64,000 nucleotides of DNA from Bimastos eiseni (Eukaryota > Annelida > Clitellata > Crassiclitellata > Lumbricidae). Positions 58,301-59,115 of this stretch are shown here, piece by piece; the stretch's first letter is position 1, and every line of letters begins with the position of its first letter. Location of the stretch: contig OY365809.1 of the NCBI GenBank assembly GCA_959347315.1, positions 4,883,381-4,947,380 of the forward strand, read 5' to 3'. Made by a program: the position numbers and the translations under genes. The notes below the pieces were generated by a model. That model saw only the letters and a program-made list of their open reading frames with translations, did not search any database and had not been told where the DNA came from.

Positions 58301-59115
58301 GTCTGATAGACGACCTAGGAAAGGTTGGGCATCATGAAGGCCTAAGCCTACTCCCACATTATTAGGCCTACGCATTTTATCCGTGTCTGTCACCGATCTC
58401 ACCTAACTGATAGTCCTACCGTTCTTGATTCTAGCATAATTTATAAACATTCCTTTGTATTAAATTTCAGCCTATACATAGCCATGTATATAACGTAAGC
58501 ACTGTTTGCTGCGTAAAGTGATTATAATACTAAATTTCCAGCAAGAATGTTTGCCTCGATTATCGATAAAATTCTTAAATTCTCGGCAGTTTTCCATCGC
58601 TGGCAACCAATCAACAACAACAACCAAGGCTGGGTTTGGAACATAACCGATGTAAGTTTTAATGGAGTCCTACAGAAAAAACAGCGTTACAGGCAGCACA
58701 CGACCACACAAGGCAACCGATATAGTCTACCACACAGTCATCGCTCGATCCTTTGCCAGCATATATATATATATATATATACATGTATTATAGGGGGCCT
58801 ACTGCATTCTGTTGCGAGCGAGAATCAATGCACACGTCGTACGTTAGACATCTACACACTTGAACATACACAGTTGAACGAATATGCCATTAGACCGTAT
58901 GCATACGAAGCGTACGTTTACGAACAGACTAGAGCCACGTCTACGCATGATAACAAGCGCACAGACAACTTCTATAGAGCGTTGCAGAGACAGACTCTTC
59001 GGAGCAGAGCAGCAGCCACTTACTTTCAAAGCCTGTCACCAATTTTAACGGACGCAAAACTCGTAACGCTCTTAGAGCTGGTTGGTCAAATTGGTCTATA
59101 AAAATTGATAATAAC
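5299..59115 (-). CDS. Cav2: Cav2-type voltage-gated calcium channel alpha-1 subunit, multi-exon gene, N-terminus outside the window
   Basis: Pore-forming subunit of a presynaptic-type calcium channel in the plasma membrane; it opens on depolarisation and admits calcium for transmitter release. 39 exons at 37 positions were placed; with one choice per duplicated pair they total about 4.33 kb. Visible are S4-S6 of domain I, all six segments of domains II to IV, pore glutamates in TMEGW, TGEDW, TGEGW and TGESW (EEEE filter, so not T-type DEED-like or sodium DEKA), the beta-subunit site with QQIER (Cav2 rather than Cav1), and a C-terminal EF-hand/IQ region. Exon phases agree at every junction. 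The start codon and domain I S1-S3 must lie above 64000. The stop and 3' UTR are not settled. Confidence 0.96.
5433..5530 (-). CDS. Cav2: Cav2 exon: IQ motif, calmodulin-binding region
   Basis: 98 bases encoding (E)[19 protein letters not shown] and [13 protein letters not shown]. [12 protein letters not shown] is the Cav2 IQ-region signature (human [20 protein letters not shown]). Position two of the IQ pair is alanine, where Cav2 usually has methionine and Cav1 glutamine. Retention of the next intron would stop translation within six codons. Acceptor TTTCAG, donor GTCAGT. Confidence 0.94.
5798..5954 (+). mobile_element. 3' end fragment of a retrotransposon ending in (TAAG)n
   Basis: Plus-strand sequence with a short frame ([18 protein letters not shown]), ending GTACTAAGTAAGTAAG. 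Tails of ACTTAC repeats occur again at 35925-35955 and 37255-37284. It lies in the intron before the 5979-6083 exon and ends about 20 bases from that exon's donor. Confidence 0.5.
5979..6083 (-). CDS. Cav2: Cav2 exon: pre-IQ region, second part
   Basis: 105 bases encoding (A)[20 protein letters not shown] and [14 protein letters not shown]. Position and LRxxxxxLWP fit the family [20 protein letters not shown]. Acceptor TCTTCAG, donor GTATTG. The tail of a retrotransposon fragment ends about 20 bases beyond the donor. Confidence 0.93.
6535..6640 (-). CDS. Cav2: Cav2 exon: pre-IQ region, first part
   Basis: 106 bases encoding [20 protein letters not shown] and [15 protein letters not shown]. 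Matches human [20 protein letters not shown] and TLMALIRTALDIKI. Acceptor ATTTCAG, donor GTACCA. Confidence 0.95.
7253..7349 (-). CDS. Cav2: Cav2 exon: C-terminal EF-hand end (vertebrate exon 37 equivalent)
   Basis: 97 bases encoding [20 protein letters not shown] and [12 protein letters not shown]. Vertebrate Cav2 genes carry a mutually exclusive pair here (37a/37b, also 97 bases). I looked on both sides (6641-7252 and 7350-7917) and see only one copy. Acceptor GCATAG, donor GTAAGA. Confidence 0.95.
7918..8045 (-). CDS. Cav2: Cav2 exon: domain IV S6 end and start of EF-hand region
   Basis: 128 bases encoding [40 protein letters not shown] and IA. The [20 protein letters not shown] segment is a Cav1/Cav2 hallmark. 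Acceptor TTTTCAG, donor GTAAGA. Confidence 0.97.
8643..8719 (+). repeat. SINE-like tail, GGGGCGCTATAT...(TTGA)n
   Basis: GAGTAGATATCTTGAAGGGG followed by CGCTATATCAAG and a run of TTGA. Related copies sit at 10132-10190, 15911-15974, 27501-27566, 29543-29617 and 41502-41582. They share GAGTAG..CTTGAAGGGGCGCTATATAAA and a TTGA/ATGA tail, so this is a dispersed short retroelement family. Confidence 0.7.
8889..9042 (-). CDS. Cav2: Cav2 exon: domain IV selectivity filter and start of S6
   Basis: 154 bases encoding [40 protein letters not shown] and [11 protein letters not shown]. The glutamate of TGESW is the fourth filter residue. RCATGE replaces the usual RSATGE. The paired cysteines of the P-S6 loop are present. 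Acceptor GTTTCAG, donor GTAAGA. Confidence 0.96.
9129..9202. repeat. (TA)n microsatellite
   Basis: TATATA run with GTATATAT interruptions. Tyr-Ile reading frames on both strands are shadows. Other TA runs: 32716-32820, 49180-49445, 56541-56572, 57367-57412, 58761-58785, 61190-61250. Confidence 0.95.
9688..9720. repeat. (GA)n microsatellite
   Basis: Uninterrupted GAGAGA run in the intron between the two domain IV pore-loop exons. The rest of that intron (9043-9849) shows nothing else but the TA run. Confidence 0.95.
9850..9941 (-). CDS. Cav2: Cav2 exon: domain IV turret and start of pore loop
   Basis: 92 bases encoding [20 protein letters not shown] and [10 protein letters not shown]. The family reads [31 protein letters not shown], so TFPNAV replaces TFFQAL. 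Acceptor GTTTTAG, donor GTATTG. Confidence 0.95.
10132..10190 (+). repeat. SINE-like tail copy
   Basis: GAGTAGATTTCTTGAAGAGC, TGCCATATCAA and (TTGA)n. A diverged copy of the family at 8643-8719. Confidence 0.6.
10581..10699. repeat. Short tandem array of GGGGGACTATTTATAA units
   Basis: Seven copies of a 15-16 base unit. Three carry CTATTTATAA and four CTATTCATAA, each followed by G4-5. On the minus strand, the sense of the channel gene, the first form reads CCTTATAAATAG, matching both a TATA-box and the MEF2 consensus YTAWWWWTAR. The array starts about 23 bases into the intron after the domain IV S5 exon. No function is shown. Confidence 0.9.
10722..10787 (-). CDS. Cav2: Cav2 exon: domain IV S5
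   Basis: 66 bases, exactly 22 codons, encoding [20 protein letters not shown] and MQ. Matches the family [20 protein letters not shown] with one change. Acceptor TTCTTAG, donor GTAGCT. A tandem array begins about 23 bases into the following intron. Confidence 0.96.
10788..12271. other. Introns around domain IV S4: simple content
   Basis: 10788-11293 has a degenerate CCAT/ATCC repeat at about 10945-11080. 11414-12271 has only short unrelated frames and an ACTTAC run near 12220. Confidence 0.6.
11294..11413 (-). CDS. Cav2: Cav2 exon: domain IV S4 voltage sensor
   Basis: 120 bases encoding [20 protein letters not shown] and [20 protein letters not shown]. The R-x-x-R-x-x-R-x-x-K-x-x-R ladder is intact and the S4-S5 segment is near identical to vertebrate Cav2. 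Donor GTGAGT. Confidence 0.96.
12272..12376 (-). CDS. Cav2: Cav2 exon: domain IV S3
   Basis: 105 bases encoding [20 protein letters not shown] and [15 protein letters not shown]. Phase 0. The S3-S4 loop ends directly at the exon end with no extra Asn-Pro insert visible here. Acceptor GAAACAG, donor GTTTTC (unusual but in the right place). Confidence 0.94.
12766..12884. repeat. Long hairpin-forming inverted repeat inside an intron
   Basis: Arms 12766-12786 and 12864-12884 are complementary at 20 of 21 positions (CGAACCTCTCTCAACGTTTC against its reverse complement). An inner perfect 8-bp stem, CTGCAACC (12826-12833) with GGTTGCAG (12844-12851), lies inside. It is in the intron between the domain IV S2 and S3 exons. 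It could be a foldback transposon remnant or a transcribed hairpin. Confidence 0.75.
13259..13384 (-). CDS. Cav2: Cav2 exon: domain IV S1-S2 loop and S2
   Basis: 126 bases encoding [20 protein letters not shown] and [20 protein letters not shown]. Phase 0 on both sides. Acceptor TTTGTAG, donor GTATGA. Confidence 0.95.
13528..13600 (+). repeat. Dispersed repeat with GTGAATAAGCTGGTGCC core
   Basis: Copies near 13531, 14320 and 17440 on plus, and near 17557, 19563, 50695 and 55843 on minus (GGCACCAGCTTATTCACGAG). The core is followed by GC-TTTTG and a CGCC..TA.AAA tail. Probably another short retroelement family. Confidence 0.65.
13842..14006 (-). CDS. Cav2: Cav2 exon: III-IV linker and domain IV S1
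   Basis: 165 bases encoding [40 protein letters not shown] and [15 protein letters not shown]. Human Cav2.1 reads [20 protein letters not shown] in the same place. Phase 0 on both sides. Acceptor GACTACAG, donor GTTTGT. Confidence 0.96.
14533..14734 (-). CDS. Cav2: Cav2 exon: domain III S6 and start of III-IV linker
   Basis: 202 bases encoding [40 protein letters not shown] and [15 protein letters not shown], ending [12 protein letters not shown]. The short III-IV linker starts here. Acceptor TCTTCAG, donor GTTAGA. Confidence 0.96.
14815..15010. repeat. Imperfect tandem repeat of about 50-60 bases
   Basis: About four copies of ATTCATTTTATTTTACTTTG with TCTATTTTACAGAGA between them, filling most of the intron between the domain III pore loop and S6 exons. 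Confidence 0.8.
15116..15265 (-). CDS. Cav2: Cav2 exon: domain III turret and pore loop
   Basis: 150 bases encoding [40 protein letters not shown] and [10 protein letters not shown]. The glutamate of TGEGW is the third filter residue. Family members read FTVSTGEGWP; here AVQTGEGWP. Acceptor TTTTCAG; the GT of donor GTGAGT lies after CCG CT. Confidence 0.96.
16022..16182 (-). CDS. Cav2: Cav2 exon: domain III S5
   Basis: 161 bases encoding [37 protein letters not shown] and [17 protein letters not shown]5 and the start of the turret, with family cysteines in the loop. Acceptor GTCTTAG, donor GTATGT. Confidence 0.96.
17021..17123 (-). CDS. Cav2: Cav2 exon: domain III S4 voltage sensor
   Basis: 103 bases encoding [20 protein letters not shown] and [14 protein letters not shown]. 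Gating charges K/R repeat every third residue (K-R-R-R-K). The acceptor GTTTCAG is good; the donor GTTCAT is weak, which might make this intron sensitive to regulation or mean the true donor is slightly displaced. Confidence 0.93.
17955..18061 (-). CDS. Cav2: Cav2 exon: domain III S2-S3
   Basis: 107 bases encoding [18 protein letters not shown] and [17 protein letters not shown]. Acceptor CTGCAG, donor GTAAGT. The tryptophan-asparagine start of S3 and the aspartate of the gating-charge transfer centre are present. Confidence 0.95.
18570..18759 (-). CDS. Cav2: Cav2 exon: domain III S1 and most of S2
   Basis: 190 bases encoding [35 protein letters not shown], then [16 protein letters not shown] and [13 protein letters not shown]1 with AAEDPV and S2 with [10 protein letters not shown] are near identical to the family. 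Acceptor ACCGTAG, donor GTCGGT. Confidence 0.96.
18800..19080. repeat. Repeat fragment with TAGCGCC end
   Basis: (TCAA)n followed by GACATAGCGCCTCTTCAAGA, then AGAAGCTGGAGGTTCAGAGG and AGTGATAGGGCCAAC. Related wording recurs at 34371-34510 (ATATAGCGCC..., AGCTTCTCTGAAACTGGCAA, CCAAGCTGAAGGACCAAC). Probably a reverse-oriented dispersed element. Confidence 0.45.
19352..19427 (-). CDS. Cav2: Cav2 exon: end of II-III linker before domain III
   Basis: 76 bases encoding [19 protein letters not shown] and IFGSTN. PKPMxPYSSMFI..STNP is a Cav2 signature preceding domain III. Acceptor GTTTAG, donor GTTAGT. Confidence 0.95.
19585..19705 (+). repeat. tRNA-derived SINE-like sequence
   Basis: AGTGGTCAGCAGGTCGGGTT resembles a pol III A box, and CAGGGTTCAAATGCCC about 50 bases later resembles a B box. 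No closed acceptor stem, so not a tRNA gene. The rest of the intron (19705-20255) shows nothing I recognise. Confidence 0.5.
20198..20252. repeat. Tandem duplication touching a splice donor
   Basis: AGAAGTGAACATGACTTGGT plus TGACT occurs twice in a row. The copy nearest the exon runs into the donor (minus strand GTCAGTCAACC) of the 20256-20332 exon. Confidence 0.85.
20256..20332 (-). CDS. Cav2: Cav2 exon: II-III linker, asparagine-rich segment
   Basis: 77 bases encoding [20 protein letters not shown] and then ANDND. Low-complexity Asn/Glu-rich coding sequence. It is recognised by flanking splice sites (TTTTAG, GTCAGT), matching phases on both sides, and position. Such a linker exon could be alternatively skipped: at 77 bases (2 modulo 3), skipping would break the frame. 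Confidence 0.75.
21368..21538. mobile_element. hAT-like MITE, older copy
   Basis: Starts CAGGGGCACAACCAG and ends CTAGTTGCACCTCTG, imperfect inverted termini. The inside matches the element at 45877-46075 (CATATTGCAAACGCC, AAACTCGTCGGAATT, CTTTTATCCAG). The flanking 8-mers CACATGGT and CACAAAGT agree at six of eight positions, a decayed target duplication. Confidence 0.75.
22600..22725 (+). pseudogene. Retrotransposon reverse-transcriptase C-terminal remnant
   Basis: Reads [16 protein letters not shown] then a stop, followed in another frame by [11 protein letters not shown]. The pattern [11 protein letters not shown]...FKKHLKTYLF is typical of the end of non-LTR RT proteins. Broken by a stop and a frameshift. 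Confidence 0.6.
22911..23041 (-). CDS. Cav2: Cav2 exon: II-III linker, first segment
   Basis: 131 bases encoding [30 protein letters not shown] and [13 protein letters not shown](V). The basic/acidic start continues the S6 extension. The proline-rich remainder has no domain I recognise. Acceptor GTCCACAG; a strong GTGAGT donor two bases after the AAC codon gives the phase needed by the next exon. Confidence 0.85.
23540..23935. repeat. Imperfect tandem array around CCAGTATGGTGTATTTA
   Basis: Many 20-30 base units of the form (ac)CAG(t/c)ATGGTG(t/c)ATTTA. A longer block of about 105 bases (CATATTTAACATAATTTCAT ... GGCACATT) occurs twice in a row, near 23715 and 23816. Confidence 0.85.
23936..25570. 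other. Rest of the II-III linker intron
   Basis: AT-rich sequence with only short frames. CAGCTG palindromes recur at 25200-25330 (ACAGCTG about six times). No exon seen. Confidence 0.5.
25571..25671 (-). CDS. Cav2: Cav2 exon: domain II S6 end and start of II-III linker
   Basis: 101 bases encoding (Y)[20 protein letters not shown] and then [13 protein letters not shown]. The helix [18 protein letters not shown] is diagnostic for Cav1/Cav2 S6. A Glu/Gln-rich, probably coiled stretch follows. Acceptor CTCCCAG, donor GTAAAC. Confidence 0.96.
26001..26109 (-). repeat. tRNA-derived SINE
   Basis: On minus, GTGGCCGACTGGTTAGAGCG matches a pol III A box and GGGTTCGACCC, some 50 bases later, a B box, followed by a shared tail TAGGGACCTTGAGCAAG. 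The acceptor ends do not pair, so it is a SINE head, not a working tRNA. A second copy is at 41193-41296. Confidence 0.75.
26269..26389 (-). CDS. Cav2: Cav2 exon: domain II selectivity filter and S6 start
   Basis: 121 bases encoding [27 protein letters not shown] and [13 protein letters not shown]. The glutamate in TGEDW is the second filter residue; the aspartate after it is typical of Cav1/Cav2 domain II. Acceptor GGTTAG, donor GTATCC. Confidence 0.96.
26390..27239. repeat. Intron with ACAGAT minisatellite
   Basis: 27002-27140 consists of AACAGATGCAACAGATACA-like units (CAACAGAT, CAAACAGAT) about 15 times. The rest of the intron, 26390-27000, shows a CATACATA stretch near 26640 and nothing else. 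Confidence 0.8.
27240..27312 (-). CDS. Cav2: Cav2 exon: domain II turret and first half of the pore loop
   Basis: 73 bases encoding (E)[20 protein letters not shown] and TVFQ. It ends in phase 0 just before the filter residues, the same place as in vertebrate genes. Acceptor TTTCCAG, donor [16 protein letters not shown] diverges from the usual FDEGTPPTNF turret. Confidence 0.93.
27501..27755. repeat. SINE-like tail and ATTCAATCT tandem
   Basis: 27501-27566 is a GAAGGGGCGCTTTATGAATT tail with ATGA repeats. 27690-27755 repeats TATTCAATATTCAATC about four times. Confidence 0.75.
27798..27929 (-). CDS. Cav2: Cav2 exon: domain II S4-S5 linker and S5
   Basis: 132 bases encoding (R)[19 protein letters not shown], then [18 protein letters not shown] and MQLFGG. 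Acceptor CCGTAG, donor GTAAGT. This is one of the most conserved parts of Cav2 channels. Confidence 0.96.
27990..28260. repeat. Imperfect 100-base tandem in the domain II intron
   Basis: CCAGATATAGC(cc)A occurs near 28072 and 28160, with matching CATCATTTGA(c/t)..TGTTAC surroundings. Low-copy, degraded. Confidence 0.5.
28585..28697 (-). CDS. Cav2: Cav2 exon: domain II S3 end and S4 voltage sensor
   Basis: 113 bases encoding [20 protein letters not shown], then the S4 [17 protein letters not shown] with arginines and a lysine at three-residue spacing. Domain II S4 in Cav2 is typically [18 protein letters not shown], so the match is near exact. Donor GTCAGT. Confidence 0.95.
28745..28905 (+). 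pseudogene. Non-LTR retrotransposon 3' coding remnant
   Basis: [15 protein letters not shown] then a stop, continuing in another frame as [20 protein letters not shown] and a stop, then GAAGAAGAAG. The GRPRxRWxD...EEWRRRT pattern is the usual end of RT proteins of non-LTR elements. Broken. Confidence 0.6.
29258..29345. repeat. Degenerate telomere-like stretch
   Basis: GGTTAGG/GGGTTAGGGTAGGG motifs, with GGTTAAGG variants, over about 85 bases. Resembles decayed (TTAGGG)n. Confidence 0.6.
29543..29800. repeat. SINE-like tail and TGATTGGGA minisatellite
   Basis: 29543-29617 is the best copy of the GAGTAGCAACCTTGAAGGGG / CGCTATATAAATTTT family with ATGA tail. 29650-29800 repeats TGATTGGGA(a/t)..ACTGGGAA units. 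Confidence 0.75.
29896..30008 (-). CDS. Cav2: Cav2 exon: domain II S2
   Basis: 113 bases encoding [20 protein letters not shown], then [17 protein letters not shown]. It covers S2 and the start of S3. The residue before YAEF is serine in place of the family tyrosine (split codon T|CC). Acceptor TTTGCAG, donor GTAAAT. Confidence 0.95.
31120..31247 (-). CDS. Cav2: Cav2 exon: domain II S1
   Basis: 128 bases encoding [16 protein letters not shown], the S1 helix [18 protein letters not shown], and the S1-S2 loop QDRYLTEFL. Donor GTGAGC at 31119-31114. It closely resembles insect cacophony ([17 protein letters not shown]). Confidence 0.95.
32100..32181 (-). CDS. Cav2: Cav2 exon: end of I-II linker before domain II
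   Basis: 82 bases encoding (S)[16 protein letters not shown] and then [10 protein letters not shown], the basic stretch leading into domain II S1. Two bases at each end complete split codons in the neighbouring exons. Acceptor TTGTAG, donor GTATGT. Confidence 0.88.
33002..33112 (-). CDS. Cav2: Cav2 exon: I-II linker, acidic segment
   Basis: 111 bases encoding [20 protein letters not shown] and then [18 protein letters not shown] basic stretch is followed by an acidic cluster, typical of the poorly conserved part of the I-II linker. Acceptor TATCAG, donor GTGAGA. Assignment rests on charge pattern, phase agreement on both sides and position between clear exons. Confidence 0.85.
33998..34057 (-). 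CDS. Cav2: Cav2 exon: I-II linker, segment after the AID
   Basis: 60 bases encoding (E)[24 protein letters not shown] directly follows the AID in Cav2 proteins, so the first bases join either AID version in frame. Acceptor TTTCAG, donor GTAGAA. The segment is strongly charged and probably helical. Confidence 0.9.
34058..38703. other. Long intron 3' of the AID exons
   Basis: Holds the hairpin element at 34234-34297, a repeat fragment at 34371-34510, two short retroelement tails ending (ACTT)n at 35925-35955 (preceded by AATAAAG) and 37255-37284, an ATATAGCACC repeat end at 37505, and CACA/CATACA-rich stretches at 36985-37130 and 37840-38170. No third AID copy was seen. Confidence 0.6.
34234..34297. 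mobile_element. Small piggyBac-like hairpin MITE
   Basis: Arms CCCTTTAAACGACCAGC (34234-34250) and GCTGGTCGTTAAAGGG (34282-34297) pair with one bulged A around a 31-base loop. The left flank is TTAA and the right flank TTCA, as expected of a TTAA target duplication with one substitution. CCC termini and TTAA target fit piggyBac-type elements. Confidence 0.6.
38704..38819 (-). CDS. Cav2: Cav2 exon: beta-subunit interaction site (AID), version b, without QxxER
   Basis: 116 bases with identical phases to version a. Encodes [20 protein letters not shown] and then [19 protein letters not shown]. The tyrosine and tryptophan that anchor Cav beta are kept. Glu becomes Asp, Leu becomes Ala, Gly becomes Ala, and the QxxER beta-gamma motif is absent. 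The acceptor has a good pyrimidine tract ending CTTGCAG; the donor is GTAGGT. The frame is clean and most differences fall within one stretch, which argues for a working alternative exon rather than a decayed copy. Confidence 0.93.
38820..38900 (-). promoter_or_regulatory. Cav2: 81-base spacer between alternative AID exons
   Basis: Read on minus it starts GTAAGTTTCCC and ends CTATTTCGCTCTCACACCTTGCAG-like. The only good branch-point match I see (GAGTAAC) lies about 36 bases from the 5' splice site. Such a short distance can block splicing of copy a to copy b by crowding, a known way to enforce mutually exclusive choice. Confidence 0.55.
38901..39016 (-). CDS. Cav2: Cav2 exon: beta-subunit interaction site (AID), version a, with QxxER
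   Basis: 116 bases, acceptor TTTTCCAG, donor GTAAGT. Encodes [20 protein letters not shown] and then [19 protein letters not shown]. This matches the alpha-interaction domain consensus QQ-E--L-GY--WI that docks the Cav beta subunit. QQIER is the Cav2 motif through which G-protein beta-gamma inhibits the channel. A second version of the same length lies 81 bases downstream. Using both gives a frameshift that ends at a TAG inside version b, so mutually exclusive splicing is inferred. Confidence 0.96.
39017..40390. other. Introns flanking the domain I S6 exon
   Basis: 39017-39592 shows no recognisable content. 39697-40390 has an ATAACATAACATAAC run near 40323 and no exon. Confidence 0.55.
39593..39696 (-). 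CDS. Cav2: Cav2 exon: domain I S6
   Basis: 104 bases. Encodes [14 protein letters not shown] and the S6 helix [21 protein letters not shown]6 lines the inner pore and gate of domain I. It ends GG with donor GTAAGA; the split glycine codon is completed by the C that begins either I-II linker exon. Confidence 0.96.
40395..40690 (-). pseudogene. Non-LTR reverse-transcriptase remnant
   Basis: On minus it reads [20 protein letters not shown] and then [13 protein letters not shown]. After a frame change it continues [10 protein letters not shown], a stop, then [10 protein letters not shown]. The order GLIxxYKIxTGKE..TRGxxxxLxKxR..FFxxRVxxxWNxL is the usual RT C-terminus. A frameshift and a stop disable it. 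Confidence 0.75.
40824..41050 (-). CDS. Cav2: Cav2 exon: domain I turret and pore loop
   Basis: 227 bases, the longest exon found. It encodes the acidic start [14 protein letters not shown], a cysteine-containing turret, the conserved [13 protein letters not shown], and the pore loop [14 protein letters not shown], whose glutamate is the first of the four selectivity-filter residues. Turret cysteines are placed as in the family. Acceptor TTTTCCAG, donor GTAGGC directly after TYR-TYR. Confidence 0.96.
41193..41296 (-). repeat. tRNA-derived SINE, second copy
   Basis: On minus: ATTGGTTAGGGCGCTCG (A-box region), TTATCGAGCCTCC (B-box-like) and the shared tail TAGGGACCTTGAGCAAG of the 26001-26109 copy. 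Confidence 0.7.
41502..41582 (+). repeat. SINE-like tail copy
   Basis: CTGGGGTCAGGAGCGCTCCC, GAGTAGCAGCCTGACAGGCC, GCTATATAA and an ATGA tail. Matches 29543-29617. Confidence 0.75.
41583..44237. other. Intron between domain I S5 and pore-loop exons
   Basis: 42555-42765 carries about three copies of CCAGGATTTATATC.CCACC..GGCAGGAATTACATGGG-like units of roughly 90-110 bases. 42060-42520 is relatively GC-rich with open frames on both strands that I do not recognise. 43920-44050 is TTA/TCA rich. Confidence 0.5.
44238..44390 (-). CDS. Cav2: Cav2 exon: domain I S4-S5 linker and S5
   Basis: 153 bases. Starts [20 protein letters not shown], then the S5 helix [16 protein letters not shown], and ends in the extracellular turret ([13 protein letters not shown]). 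The first two bases complete the serine begun by either S4 exon. Acceptor CTGTAG, donor GTAGGC. The sequence is very close to Cav2 of insects and vertebrates. Confidence 0.95.
45621..45863. mobile_element. Possible MITE with GCAGAGACTT termini
   Basis: Begins GCAGAGACTTGGGG and ends ACTAAGTCTCTGC, an imperfect inverted repeat. The inside is rich in C and G runs (CAGTCCCCTCC, ATCCCCCCCC). No clear target duplication, so classification is open. Confidence 0.4.
45877..46075. mobile_element. hAT-like MITE with perfect 8-bp target duplication
   Basis: 199 bases from CAGGGGCACAACCAG to CTAGCTGCGCCCCTG; the ends pair at 12 of 15 positions. Flanked exactly by CTTATAAT at 45869-45876 and 46076-46083. 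Eight-base duplications and CAGGGGCG-type ends are hallmarks of hAT elements. No transposase. Confidence 0.92.
47864..47991. repeat. (AGTC)n microsatellite
   Basis: About 31 nearly perfect AGTC units with one AATC variant. Ser-Val-Ser-Gln frames here are shadows. Confidence 0.98.
51640..51746 (-). CDS. Cav2: Cav2 exon: domain I S4 voltage sensor, downstream alternative (version 2)
   Basis: 107 bases, with a strong pyrimidine tract ending TCGTCTAG before it and donor GTAGGT after it. It encodes [18 protein letters not shown] followed by SGVP(S), the canonical Cav2 domain I S4 with four arginines and a lysine spaced every third residue. It is 15 bases longer than the upstream version because of a longer S3-S4 loop rich in Gly/Ser/Ala; the difference is a multiple of three. 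It lies about 7.3 kb downstream of version 1 and shares both phases, so either can join the same flanking exons. Confidence 0.93.
53828..55280. mobile_element. Decayed hAT transposon with 8-bp target duplication
   Basis: Starts CAGAGGTGTAGCCAG and ends CTAGTTACGCCTCAG (11 of 15 pair). Flanked on both sides by CACCCACC (53820-53827 and 55281-55288). Near the left end a GC-rich palindrome GGCGCC...GGGCGCC is present. It contains a broken hAT transposase C-terminus at 54055-54290. At 1453 bases it is far shorter than a full element. Confidence 0.9.
54055..54290 (+). pseudogene. hAT transposase C-terminal dimerisation domain, frameshifted
   Basis: One frame gives [15 protein letters not shown], the next gives [13 protein letters not shown], then the first frame resumes with [20 protein letters not shown]. 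The series [23 protein letters not shown]...LSIE...L....ID.FA is diagnostic of hAT transposases. At least two frame changes mean it cannot make protein. Confidence 0.88.
55357..55508. mobile_element. Small hAT-like MITE
   Basis: Starts CAGGGGCGTCCAG and ends TTGACGCCACTG (10 of 12 pair). Flanks CTCTCTAC and TTCTCTCC agree at six of eight positions. It lies 76 bases from the end of the hAT element. Confidence 0.55.
59024..59115 (-). CDS. Cav2: Cav2 exon: domain I S4 voltage sensor, upstream alternative (version 1)
   Basis: 92 bases, acceptor CACAG at 59120-59116, donor GTAAGT at 59023-59018. It encodes the end of the S3-S4 loop and S4, reading [18 protein letters not shown] and then TGFE(S). 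It aligns without gaps to the family segment that ends VSGIPS. It enters with one base of a split codon and leaves with A of a split serine, exactly like the second version at 51640-51746. Against the usual [13 protein letters not shown] it has proline at the first gating arginine, leaving R-R-R-K. Both versions leave 2 modulo 3, so including both breaks the frame. I infer mutually exclusive use. Confidence 0.9.

Larger units (their letters stand above)
51747..59023. other. Interval between the two alternative IS4 exons
   Basis: Holds a decayed hAT element (53828-55280), a nearby small hAT MITE (55357-55508), ATTCTTAAATATGCCC tandem copies at 52990-53095, TA runs, and a GCACCAGCTTATTCACGAG repeat at 55843. 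56575-57200 has a TATATATA signal at 56762 and AATAAA at 57173 but no proof of an LTR. 57730-58060 is unique-looking without a recognised product. Confidence 0.6.

Noticed and set aside
58547..59101. 184-codon plus-strand frame
   Set aside because: Crosses a TA repeat, overlaps the IS4 exon on the opposite strand, shows no family pattern, and is antisense to a clear exon.
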